From JACVRW01 sp963728155 (GTDB taxonomy: Bacteria > Actinomycetota > Thermoleophilia > Solirubrobacterales > Thermoleophilaceae), in the NCBI GenBank assembly GCA_963728155.1, contig CAVSJF010000009.1, forward strand, positions 124,001 through 188,000: DNA of 64,000 nucleotides, given 5' to 3'. The first letter of the stretch is position 1, and each line of letters opens with the position of its first letter. The notes under the pieces were generated by a model. It made no database searches, was not told where the DNA came from, and was given only the letters and a program-made list of their open reading frames with translations. Below are positions 9,299-16,910 of the stretch, piece after piece. Position numbers and translations under genes: made by a program.

Positions 9299-9624
9299 GC
9301 CGCCAGGGCCGGCTCGATCTCCTGGACCAGCCGGTTCTTCGGCAGCGCTCCGATGATCTGGTGGGCCACCTGACCCTGCTTGAAGAGCAGGAGCATGGGA
9401 ATCGACATCACGTTGTACTGGGATGAGACCTGAGGGTTCTCGTCCACGTTGAGCTTGGCGATCCGCAGGTCGTCGCGCTCACCCGCCAGCTCCTCGAGAT
9501 GGGGAGCGATTATGCGGCAGGGACCGCACCAGGGGGCCCAGAAGTCGACCAACACGGGCTTGTCAGACTCGAGCACCTCCGCCTGGAAGTTCGTGTCGGT
9601 TACCTCGGTGATTGCTTCGGCCAT
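9295..9624 (-). CDS. trxA: Thioredoxin
   Basis: 109 aa cytoplasmic disulfide reductase. The active site WCGPC has its cysteines at residues 33 and 36, and the cis-proline loop reads MSIPMLLLF near residue 75. The buried Asp precedes the site (VLVDFWAPWCGPC). The length and C-terminus match classic TrxA. There is no signal peptide. The ATG at 9624 follows an AGGAGC-type ribosome-binding site. The promoter region on the minus strand contains a TATAC/GTATA dyad (separate entry). Confidence 0.95.
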   Translation of the reverse strand: MAEAITEVTDTNFQAEVLESDKPVLVDFWAPWCGPCRIIAPHLEELAGERDDLRIAKLNVDENPQVSSQYNVMSIPMLLLFKQGQVAHQIIGALPKNRLVQEIEPALAA

Positions 9625-9651
9625 GCTTGCGGCTCCTGGTCGGGTCGGTCG

Positions 9652-9894
9652 CTATACAAAGTGAAGTATACCCACTGGCGGCGGTCTCAGCCACGTGTCG
9701 GGCGACCCCCCACGCGTCGCGCATCGGCTCGCGGTAGAAGAGGAGCGAAGACCGCGATCAAGGAGCACAGCCTCGTCCACCGGCCCGGGAATCGGGAGCA
9801 GGCCGATGGCGGCCACGAAGCGAAGCGGCTTCGGTATCCGCGCGTCGCGCCCCAGCACGGCATCGCTCTGATCGTCCGGCAGGAAGCCCGTCAC
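9652..9894 (-). pseudogene. Small frame-disrupted protein between the mannosyltransferase and trxA genes
   Basis: Not recognised as a named family. From a GTG at 9894 the frame reads VTGFLPDDQSDAVLGRDARI, followed by a hydrophobic stretch (LRFVAAIGLLPIPGPVDEAVLL). Two single-base corrections (about 9766 and 9753) then restore IAVF and LLFYREPMRDAWGVARHV, which looks like a natural C-terminus of a roughly 65-75 residue membrane-associated protein. As written the frame drifts into Ser/Arg-rich nonsense. The two breaks lie within 15 bases of each other. Its true end is uncertain because the reading frames diverge before the trxA promoter. It is probably expressed with the upstream mannosyltransferase gene (stop at 9912). 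Confidence 0.45.
9653..9670. promoter_or_regulatory. TATAC-N8-GTATA inverted repeat in the trxA promoter region
   Basis: A perfect 5-bp dyad with an 8-bp spacer, centred about 37 bp upstream of the trxA start. It is AT-rich against a very GC-rich background, so it could be an operator or contain -10-like promoter elements (TATACT, TATAGC on the minus strand). The symmetry is what I see; its function is inferred. Confidence 0.35.
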
Positions 9895-9911
9895 GCGGCG
9901 AGCATCGCCGT

Positions 9912-10655
9912 TCAGCCCCTCCTCCGCAGACGCAGCGCCGGCACCTTCCAGACCGCCTCGAGCGTGATCCTCGTGTCCATCTTCGACTGTCCCTCGCGGC
10001 GCTCGCGAAACAGGATCGGCACCTCGGTGATGGTGAATCCGGCCTTGGTGGCTCGGTAGCTCATCTCGATCTGGAAGCCGTAGCCGTGGGTGTCCACGCC
10101 CTCGAGGTCGAGGTCCTCGAGCGCCCTTCGGTTCCAGCACTTGAACCCGCCGGTGAGATCGCGCACGGGCACGCCGAGGATCAGCCGGGCGTAGGCACAG
10201 CCGCCGCGGCTGAGGATGCGCCGGCTCAGGGCCCAGTTGGTCACCCCGCCGCCCGGTACGTAGCGCGAGCCGAGCACCACGTCGGCCGCGCCCGCGGCCG
10301 CGATCAGGCGCGGGATGTCGGCCGGGTCGTGGGAGAAGTCGGAATCCATCTGCACCACTAGGTCGGCCCCCGCGGACAGGGCCCGGTCGAAGCCCGCCAG
10401 GTAGGCCCGGCCGAGGCCCTCCTTGGCGCGCCGGTGCAGCACCTCGACGGCGGCGTGTTGCGAGGACAGGCGGTCCGCGATCACGCCCGTACCGTCGGGG
10501 GAGTTGTCGTCGACCACGAGGATGGTGTGGGCCAGCCCGGTCGAGGCCAGCTGCTCGAGCGCCGCCTCGACCAGGGCCTCGAGGTTCTCGGCCTCCTCGT
10601 AGGTGGGAAGGATGAGCCAGACGCCCGCCAAGGGCGCGTACCCTAGCCGTGGCAT
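9912..10655 (-). CDS. Polyprenol-phosphate mannosyltransferase (GT2, Dpm1/Ppm1-like)
   Basis: Transfers mannose from GDP-mannose to polyprenyl phosphate at the inner membrane face, feeding protein or glycolipid mannosylation. About 247 aa GT-A fold: LPTYEEAENL at the N-terminus, nucleotide-binding VVDDNSPDGT, the DxD-type QMDSDFSHDP, GSRYVPGG and LTGGFKCWNRRAL. All are hallmarks of the soluble Dpm1-type synthase without the C-terminal membrane domain. The ATG at 10655 overlaps the divergent polX ATG (10654) by two bases. A TTG near 10634, directly before AGVWLILPT, would avoid the overlap. The start is therefore uncertain. Confidence 0.9.
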   Translation of the reverse strand: MPRLGYAPLAGVWLILPTYEEAENLEALVEAALEQLASTGLAHTILVVDDNSPDGTGVIADRLSSQHAAVEVLHRRAKEGLGRAYLAGFDRALSAGADLVVQMDSDFSHDPADIPRLIAAAGAADVVLGSRYVPGGGVTNWALSRRILSRGGCAYARLILGVPVRDLTGGFKCWNRRALEDLDLEGVDTHGYGFQIEMSYRATKAGFTITEVPILFRERREGQSKMDTRITLEAVWKVPALRLRRRG

Positions 10656-12379
10656 GCGCAACGGAGAGATCGCGGAAGCGTTCGAGGAGCTGGCCAGCCT
10701 CTACGAGCTCGACGGCGCGGTGGTCTACCGCGTGGTCGCCTACCGCAACGCCGCGAAGGCGATCCGCGAGGCCGGCGTGTCGGTGGCCGAGATGGCCCGG
10801 CAGGGCAAGGCCGACGATCTGCCCGGCGTGGGGAAGACGATCGCCGACAAGATCGACGCGCTGCTCGAGGGCGGCTCGATCCCGTCGGCCGACAAGCTCA
10901 AGGCGCGCATTCCCGCCGGCCTCGTGGCGGTCACGCAGATCCCCGGACTCGGCCCCAAGCGCGCTCGCCTGCTCCACGAGCACCTGGGCATCGAGTCGCT
11001 CGACGACCTGCGCGCGGCCGCCGACGCCGGCCGGCTGACCGGGGTGCCCGGCTTCGGGCCGAAGGCACAGGAGAAGGTGATGGCGGAGCTCGCCGCCGGT
11101 GCGGACGGCCGCCCAAAAGTGCGCATGATTCTCTCGAAGGCCCTGGCCGCCGGTGACGAGCTGGTGGCGGGGCTGCGTGAGCACCCCTCGGCCCTGAGAG
11201 TCGAGCTGGCGGGCAGCGCGCGGCGCCGCGTCGATGCGGTCAAGGACCTCGACATCGTCGCCGCCACCAGCGACCCCGAGCGCGCTGGTGGAGCACTTCT
11301 CCTCGCTGCAGCCCATCGACGCCGTGCACTCCTCGGGCACCGCGGGCGCCAAGGCGATCACCCACTCCGGGCTGCCGGTGGACCTGCGCATCGTCCCCGA
11401 GGAGGTGTTCGGCAACCTGCTTCAGCACTTCACCGGCTCGGGCAAGCACAACGAGGCACTGCGCAGCGCCGCGGTCAAGCGCGGGCTCCACGTGAGCGAG
11501 TACGGGATCGCCGACGACGAGAACGGCGGGCTGCTGGCCTGCGCAACCGAGGAGGAGGTCTACGCACGGCTCGGCATGAGCTGGATCCCGCCCGAGCTGC
11601 GCGAGAATCGCGGCGAGCTCCAGGCCGCGCGGCAGGAGCGCCTGCCGCAGCTGATCGAGCTGGACGACATCCGCGGGGACCTTCACATGCACACCACCCT
11701 GTCGGACGGCCACGCGTCGATCGAGGAGATGGCCGAGACGGCGCGGGAACGCGGCTACGACTACGTGGCCATCACCGACCACTCGGCCACCCACGGCTTC
11801 GGAAACGACGTCCAGGCCGACGCCCTGGCGCGCCAGGTCGAGCAGATCCGCTCGCTCGAGCTCGACGGTATCCAGGTGCTCGCGGGCACCGAGACCAACA
11901 TCCTGCCCGACGGCTCGGTGGACTACGCCGACGACGTCCTGGAGCAGCTGGACTGGGTGGTCGCCAGCCTGCACACCTCGTTCCGGCTGTCGGAGAAGGA
12001 GCAGACCGACCGCATGGTGGCCGCGATGCAGCACCCCTTCGTGGACGCGATCGGCCATCCCACCGGCCGGCTGATCGAACGGCGCGAGGCATACGCGCTC
12101 GACATCGACCGGGTGATCGCGGCGGCGCTGGACACCGGCACCTTCCTCGAGATCAACGCCAACCCCGACCGCCGCGACCTCAACGACGTATATGCGAGGG
12201 CCGCCGCCGAGGCGGGCGTGACCCTGGTGATCGACTCCGACGCCCATTGGCCGCGGACGCTCGCGAACATGCGCTACGGGATCGCCACAGCGCGCCGGGC
12301 GTGGCTCACGGCCGATGCGGTGGCCAACACTCGGCCCTGGGCCGAGGTGGATCGCCTGCGAAAGCGATCTCGCGGCTAG
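10654..12379 (+). CDS. polX: PolX-type DNA polymerase/PHP exonuclease (one frameshift)
   Basis: Gap-filling family X repair polymerase with a C-terminal PHP 3'-5' exonuclease, about 574 aa. Residues 1-80 are the 8-kDa-like lyase/HhH region (DDLPGVGKTIADKID). Two HhH motifs follow (TQIPGLGPKRARLLHEHLG, TGVPGFGPKAQEKV). The palm catalytic KDLDIVAAT is near residue 204. After the break come GDLHMHTTLSDGHASIEEM, VAITDHSATHG and VIDSDAHWPRT, the metal ligands of the PHP domain. One extra base near 11281 separates SDPE from ALVEHFSSLQPIDAV. Both halves are otherwise full-length, so I treat it as one gene. The start MRNGEIAEAFEELA is typical of PolX. Confidence 0.9.
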
Positions 12380-12889
12380 GGCTCAGGAGCGATCTTGCGG
12401 AGACCGGGCAGCCGCAGCAGCTGGGGCCCGCCGAACGGTGAGGTCCTGTCGAGCCAGAACTCGACCCCGTCGCGACCCTCTATGGCCTCGACGGCGCGCG
12501 ACTGCTTTCGCCACAGCAGCGCCACCAGCAGGCAGTAGCCGGTGGCCACGGCGGGCACCTGAGGAAAGAAGAAGCCGGCCACCGCGGAGGCCAGGGCCAG
12601 CACGATCAGCGGCCACAGCCGGTTGACGAGCACCGTGCCGGGCTCGATCTCGGGCAGGGCGTTCGTCTGCCGTGCGTCGGCCAGGAGGCCCGCGATGCGC
12701 GGTGGTGGTGTCGAGCCGGCGCCCCAGCCAGAGACCGGCCAGGGTGGCCAGGCACCACCAGATGGCGGCCACGTAGACGAGCGTGTTGGTGTCCGCGCGA
12801 GCGGCGCCGACCACCGACACCAGGGCCAGGGCGGTCGCCGCTCCGCCGAACAGCACGACCGACACGCGCAGGAGATCGCGAAACCTCAC
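12376..12889 (-). CDS. Integral membrane protein (one frameshift)
   Basis: About 170 aa, no recognised family. The N-terminal half (from the ATG at 12889) carries two membrane segments, VSVVLFGGAATALALVSVVG and LVYVAAIWWCLATLAGLWLG. A frame break near 12705 (in an ACCACCACC run) separates it from the second half, which reads IAGLLADARQTNALPEIEPG, then LWPLIVLALASAVAGFFFP and VATGYCLLVALLW. The C-terminus ends FGGPQLLRLPGLRKIAPEP. Four segments in total. It overlaps the 3' end of polX tail-to-tail and lies directly downstream of otsB (overlap of 4 bases), so it is probably co-transcribed with otsB. Confidence 0.65.
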
Positions 12890-13671
12890 GCCTCGGCCAG
12901 CGCAACCAGGACGTCGCGAAAGCCGTCGACCCCGTCGACCACGAGGTCGGCTCGCTCGACGATGGCCGGCGGGCCCTCGTCGGATTCCACGCCCACGCGC
13001 ACCGCGTCGTCGAGCGCGTTCTCGGCGACCAGCGCGTCGAGGGCGTCGAAGGCGTCGAGGTCGGTGGTGTCGTCGCCGGCGAAGAGGCTCGCGCGCACGG
13101 AGCTCAGCTCCACCAGCTCGCGCACCGCCTGGCCCTTGTCGACGTGCACGGGCGGGCGCACCTCGAGCACCTTCTTGGCCCAGTGCACGGTCAGCCCCTC
13201 CGCCTCGGCCTCGGCCGCGATTCCTTCGATATGGCGCCGCGCCTCGTCCTCGTCGGGAACGTCGCGCCAGTGAAAGGCGACGATCGGCCCCTTGTCCTCG
13301 ATCCGGGCCCGCAGCTTGCGCAGCGCGGGAGTGTCACGCTCGGCGGCGAAGCGCTTCACCTGCTCCTCGTGGCTCTTGAACGCCTCGTTCCAGCGCGGCC
13401 GTGCGGCACCGGGCTCGAGCAGCTCGGCTCCGTGCGAGCCCGCGTAGGCGATGCCGCCCACGCCGACCAGGCGGCGCGCGTCGGCGGCCGAGCGCCCCGA
13501 GATGCACGCCACCAACCCGTAGCGGCGGGCGAGGCGGCTCAGCAGCAGGGACGTCTCCTGACTCACGCGAGCCTCGTCGGCGCGGCGCACGATCGGAGCG
13601 AGAACGCCGTCGACGTCGCAGAGGATCCCCGCGCTCTCGGGGTTGGCCAGCAGCGGCTGAAGGGCCTGCAC
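12886..13671 (-). CDS. otsB: Trehalose-6-phosphate phosphatase
   Basis: HAD-family phosphatase completing trehalose synthesis by the OtsA-OtsB route; 261 aa from the GTG at 13671. Motif I is DVDGVLAPI (nucleophile D19, general acid D21; the usual T of DGTL is V). Other motifs are SGRSAADARRL, GSHGAELLEPG, HWAKKVLEVRP and motif IV GDDTTDLDAFDAL with WAKKVLEVRPP before it. I preferred the GTG at 13671 over an ATG at 13782, because the longer form adds an unstructured Pro/Arg-rich leader that runs across the start of the divergent TauE gene. No otsA is in the window. Confidence 0.88.
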   Translation of the reverse strand: MQALQPLLANPESAGILCDVDGVLAPIVRRADEARVSQETSLLLSRLARRYGLVACISGRSAADARRLVGVGGIAYAGSHGAELLEPGAARPRWNEAFKSHEEQVKRFAAERDTPALRKLRARIEDKGPIVAFHWRDVPDEDEARRHIEGIAAEAEAEGLTVHWAKKVLEVRPPVHVDKGQAVRELVELSSVRASLFAGDDTTDLDAFDALDALVAENALDDAVRVGVESDEGPPAIVERADLVVDGVDGFRDVLVALAEA

Positions 13672-13681
13672 CCGCCGTAGT

Positions 13682-14057
13682 ATGCCCGCGATGTCGTCAC
13701 GGGCACCGAGGCTCCTGCGGTTGGCGGTGATCGCCACCGGGGCCGGCGCCTTCAGCGGCCTGTTCGGGGTGGGGGGCGGCACGCATCATCGTTCCCCTGC
13801 TGGTGCTCTGGCTGGGCTACGGGCAGAAGGAGGCCACGGGCACCTCGCTGGCCGCGATCATCGTGATCGGCGTGCTGGCCGCGATCGCGCAGGCCTTCTA
13901 CGGCAACGTCGACCTGGCCAAGGGCATCCTGATCGGCATTCCCGCGGTGGGCGGTGTCCTGGCCGGCACGGCCCTGCAGCAGCGCATCTCCGAGCGCGCG
14001 GTCGCGGGCGCGTTCATCGTTCTCCTGCTGGCATCGGCCGCGGTCCTGATCTTCTAG
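13682..14057 (+). CDS. Half-length TauE/SafE-family membrane protein, first of a pair (one frameshift)
   Basis: About 125 aa. It starts MPAMSS (or the ATG at 13691) and shows the family hallmark GAFSGLFGVGGG. A frame break at about 13775-13785, in a run of six G, leads to IIVPLLVLWLGYGQKEATGTSLAAI, then LAAIAQAFYGNVDL, ILIGIPAVGGVLAGTALQ and FIVLLLASAAVLIF before the stop at 14055. These are the first-repeat features of TauE/SafE anion exporters (about 250 aa, two inverted repeats). This gene stops after one repeat. A second repeat-only gene starts two bases later, so the transporter is probably made from two half proteins. Confidence 0.75.
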
Positions 14058-14059
14058 GC

Positions 14060-14434
14060 ATGGACGCGCTCGACTGGACCGGCCTCCTCGCTCTGGGCTT
14101 CGCCGCCGGAATGGCCGGCGGGCTGGTCGGCGTGGGTGGCGGGGTCCTGTTCGTGCCCGCCCTGGTGGTGTTCGCCGATCTCTCCCAGCTCGGCGCGGAG
14201 GCCACCTCGCTGGTCGCGATCGTGCTCGTTTCGGTGGTCGGCACGTGGCGCCAGCACGGCTACGGCAACCTCCGGCTCAAGGATGGCCTGATCGTCGGCG
14301 TGCTGTCGCCGCTGGGGGTGGTGGTCGGGGTGGTGGTGGCCAACGCGGTGCCGGAGCGGGTCCTCGAGCTGTCCTTCGCCGCGGTGCAGCTGCTGTTCGC
14401 CTGGCAACTCGCCAAGAAGGCAGGTCTGCGCTAG
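14060..14434 (+). CDS. Half-length TauE/SafE-family membrane protein, second of a pair
   Basis: 124 aa with four hydrophobic segments. It repeats the hallmark of its neighbour: GLLALGFAAGMAGGLVGVGGG, then LFVPALVVFADLSQLGAEATSLVAI, VGTWRQHGYGNLRLKDGLIVGV and SFAAVQLLFAWQLAKKAG. The ATG at 14060 is two bases after the stop of the first half gene, so they are co-translated. Family members export sulfite, sulfoacetate or other organosulfur anions, but the substrate here is unknown. The gene is intact, so the split itself does not depend on the frameshift in the first half. Confidence 0.85.
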   Translation: MDALDWTGLLALGFAAGMAGGLVGVGGGVLFVPALVVFADLSQLGAEATSLVAIVLVSVVGTWRQHGYGNLRLKDGLIVGVLSPLGVVVGVVVANAVPERVLELSFAAVQLLFAWQLAKKAGLR

Positions 14435-14444
14435 GTTCGGGCCT

Positions 14445-14777
14445 GTGGAGATCCTCGAGGTCACGACCCAGGACCGTGACGGATTCGTTCACGTTGAGCT
14501 GGTGGGCGAGCTCGACCTGTCGACGGTCGTGAAGGTCCAGGAGGAGCTTCAGCGGGTGGAGCAATCGTCGCCGGCGACGGTCGTGATCGACCTGTCGCGT
14601 TTGACCTTCCTGGACTCCACCGGGCTGCGGTGCATCGTCACCGCGGACGAGCGCGCCAGGGGGGAGGGCCGCCGCATGGTCGTGGTGCGCGGGCCCGATC
14701 CCGTTCAGCGCGTGTTCACCATCACCCGGCTCGAGGAGCGCCTGGAGATGGTGGACGACGCCGCGGCGGTCAGCTGA
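14445..14777 (+). CDS. Anti-sigma factor antagonist (STAS domain)
   Basis: 110 aa single STAS domain of the SpoIIAA/RsbV type. It reads HVELVGELDLSTVVKVQEEL, then VVIDLSRLTFLDSTGLRCI, where the Ser of DSTGLR is the site phosphorylated by the partner anti-sigma kinase, and VFTITRLEERLEMVDD at the C-terminus. It works in partner switching to release a sigma factor. No RsbW-like kinase or PP2C phosphatase is in the window, so its partner is elsewhere. The start is GTG. Its stop overlaps the amidohydrolase end by 8 bases, tail-to-tail. It follows the TauE pair by 10 bases. Confidence 0.92.
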   Translation: MEILEVTTQDRDGFVHVELVGELDLSTVVKVQEELQRVEQSSPATVVIDLSRLTFLDSTGLRCIVTADERARGEGRRMVVVRGPDPVQRVFTITRLEERLEMVDDAAAVS

Positions 14778-15927
14778 CGCCAGGCGAGTCGGTGAGCAGG
14801 CCGGGCCGCTCCGGCAACTTCACGTCCGGCGTGCGGGCAAGAGCGGCCGCGAGCACGATCAGGTGTACGCCGGGGGCAAAGCGCTCCGGCCGCCCGTCGG
14901 ATCCGCCCTCGTAGGCCTCGCGCGCGTCGAGAACGGCCAGCACCGCCTCGCAGACCGCGGCCTGGGGAGTCTCGTCGTCGACGTCGCAGGCCAGCCGGGC
15001 CAGCGCCAGCATCTCCTGCGGGTCGATGCCGTGGAACATCTGCCCCACGGCGACGATCAGGGACGCGTACACGCGCTCGAGCAGCGGATCGCGGGGTATC
15101 AAGTCGCCCCCCGGCGGCGGCCCGAGGTCGAGCGGCGCCTCGCGCTCCACCAGCCTCAGCGCCTGCTCGCCGAGGATGCTGCGCAACGCGGCCGGCTCGA
15201 GGCCCAGCTGCAGGCCGTGGCGGAGGTCCAATATCGCGCCCAGGGTCGGGGTCGCGTACGGGGCGTCGCTGGCCATCAGGATCTGGCCGGGCCGGACCAC
15301 GGCCAGGAGCGCCTGGAGATCGGTGGGCGACCACCAGGCCGTGTCGAAGAACAGGTTGGGATGAGCGGGCGCGTCCCGCCATATCCAGGCCAGGTCGGAG
15401 ATCCCCGCGTGCGCGAGGATCAGGCGCAGGTTGGGATAGCGCGCGCATACCTCGAGCGAGTGGCGCCCGAGCGCCGGAATGCCGCGGCCCGCGTGGCAGA
15501 GGATCGGCAGCTGCTCCTCGTCGGCCAAGGCGTACACGTCCTCCAGCGCGGGATGGTCGAGGTTGAAGCCCTCCGCGCGCGGATGGAGCTTGATTCCGCG
15601 CGCGCCGGCTCGCACGCAGCGCCGGGCCTCGGCCGCGGGCGAGTCGGCGGGATCGAGCCGGCAGAAGGCGAACAGGCGCCCGTCCGTGGCCTCGGCCTCG
15701 GCGAGCACCATGTCGTTGGCGGCGGGATAGCCATCCGGCTCGTGCATGGGAAAGACGAAGGCGCGCGCGTGGATCGGCTCGAGCACACTCAGGAGCTCCT
15801 CGCGGCTGCAGCGATAGCCATCCGGGTCGTTCTGGCCGATGTGGGTGTGCGCGTCGAGCAGCTGGGCGCCGGGAAGGTCGTTCAGCAGCTCGTCGAGCCA
15901 CGGGATGAAGAGGGTCTCCGAGATCAT
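14770..15927 (-). CDS. Amidohydrolase-2 family metal-dependent hydrolase
   Basis: 385 aa TIM-barrel hydrolase. Metal-binding DAHTHIG has its histidines at residues 27 and 29. It continues with GARGIKLHPRAEGF, PILCHAGRGIPALG, LILAHAGISDL and the final Asp motif MASDAPYATP. The pattern is that of ACMSD/isoorotate-decarboxylase-like amidohydrolases (PF04909), and the substrate cannot be deduced. A roughly 110-residue helical C-terminal extension (from LLERVYASLIVAVGQMFHGI) is unusual for the family. The ATG at 15927 (MISETLFIPWLDEL) was chosen over a longer frame that would run into the divergent epimerase gene. Confidence 0.85.
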   Translation of the reverse strand: MISETLFIPWLDELLNDLPGAQLLDAHTHIGQNDPDGYRCSREELLSVLEPIHARAFVFPMHEPDGYPAANDMVLAEAEATDGRLFAFCRLDPADSPAAEARRCVRAGARGIKLHPRAEGFNLDHPALEDVYALADEEQLPILCHAGRGIPALGRHSLEVCARYPNLRLILAHAGISDLAWIWRDAPAHPNLFFDTAWWSPTDLQALLAVVRPGQILMASDAPYATPTLGAILDLRHGLQLGLEPAALRSILGEQALRLVEREAPLDLGPPPGGDLIPRDPLLERVYASLIVAVGQMFHGIDPQEMLALARLACDVDDETPQAAVCEAVLAVLDAREAYEGGSDGRPERFAPGVHLIVLAAALARTPDVKLPERPGLLTDSPGVS

Positions 15928-15954
15928 GGGCCGGGGCACCCTATCTTGCAGGCC

Positions 15955-16910
15955 GTGTCCGCTCACGAGGTGGTCGACGAGCAGATCGACGGGGTCGACG
16001 GTGTCGCCCTGGTCTCCCACGCCCACGATCTACGGGCGGGCTTCGCGCCCGGCACCGGGATGGTCGGCCATTCGCTCCTCCATCACGGCCAGGAGCTGCT
16101 GGGCCAGCGCTCCGGACTCGCCGGCTATCGCGAGCGTGGCTCGAGCTTCGGGATTCCGCTCCTGCATCCGTGGGCCAATCGGCTCTCGGCGCGTGCCTAC
16201 TCGGTTGCGGGGCGCGAGGGCGTGCTCGATCCGGGGCGCTCGCCGGTGCGACTCGATCCGGGCGGGCTGCCGATCCACGGGCTTCTCGCCGCCTCCACGG
16301 TTGTGGGAGCTCGACCGCTGCAGCGTCGCCGAGGACCACGCCGCGATAGGCGCGCGACTGGACTTCGGCGCCCATCCCGAGCTGCTGGCCGCCTTTCCGT
16401 TCCCCCACGAGATTCGGGTGGAGGCCGAGCTTGCGGGCGCCACGCTCACCGTGGCCACCACCCTCACTCCCACGGGTGACGTGCCGGTGCCCGTCTCCTT
16501 CGGCTGGCATCCCTACCTGCGCCTGCCCGGGGTGGCGCGAGCGCAGTGGACTGGTCAGCATGCCGGTGCGCCGGCAGGCCCTGCTCGACGAGCGCGGTAT
16601 CCCCTCCGGTCGCGAGGAGCGGGCGGACATCGCGCCCGGGCCGCTGGCGAGCGCACCTACGACGATCTCTACACCGAGCTGGCCGAGCCCGCGTGCTTCG
16701 CGCTGGAGGGGGGCGGGCGGCGCATCGAGCTGGAGCTGGGCGAGGGCTACCCGTGGCTCAGGTCTACGCACCGGCGGCCGAGGGGTTCATCTGCTTCGAG
16801 CCGATGACCGCGCCGACGAACGCCCTGGTGAGCGGGGAGGGTCTGCGCGTGGTCGCGCCCGGTGACGCGCTTTCGGGCCGAGTTCCGGGTGCGGGTGCTC
16901 GGGACGCTAG
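15955..16910 (+). pseudogene. Aldose 1-epimerase-like protein, multiply frame-disrupted
   Basis: About 315 codons encode a galactose-mutarotase fold, but in at least four frame segments. The first (from the GTG at 15955) reads SAHEVVDEQIDGVDGVALVS, then GSSFGIPLLHPWANRLS and GGLPIHGLLAAS. A break near 16300 leads to LWELDRCSVAEDHAAIGARL, HEIRVEAELAGATLTVATTL and VPVSFGWHPYLRLPGVARAQW. Breaks follow near 16552, 16640 and 16757, after which come RTYDDLYTELAEPACFALEG and VYAPAAEGFICFEPMTAP. The catalytic region HPWANR and the FGWHPY histidine are intact, as is GFICFEPMTAPTNAL. The even preservation of motifs argues for sequence errors rather than decay. Confidence 0.75.

Noticed and set aside
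9652..11415. 587-codon minus-strand frame spanning the mannosyltransferase and polX regions
   Set aside because: Only its last 85 codons resemble a real protein (the small broken gene at 9652-9894); the rest is shadow sequence.
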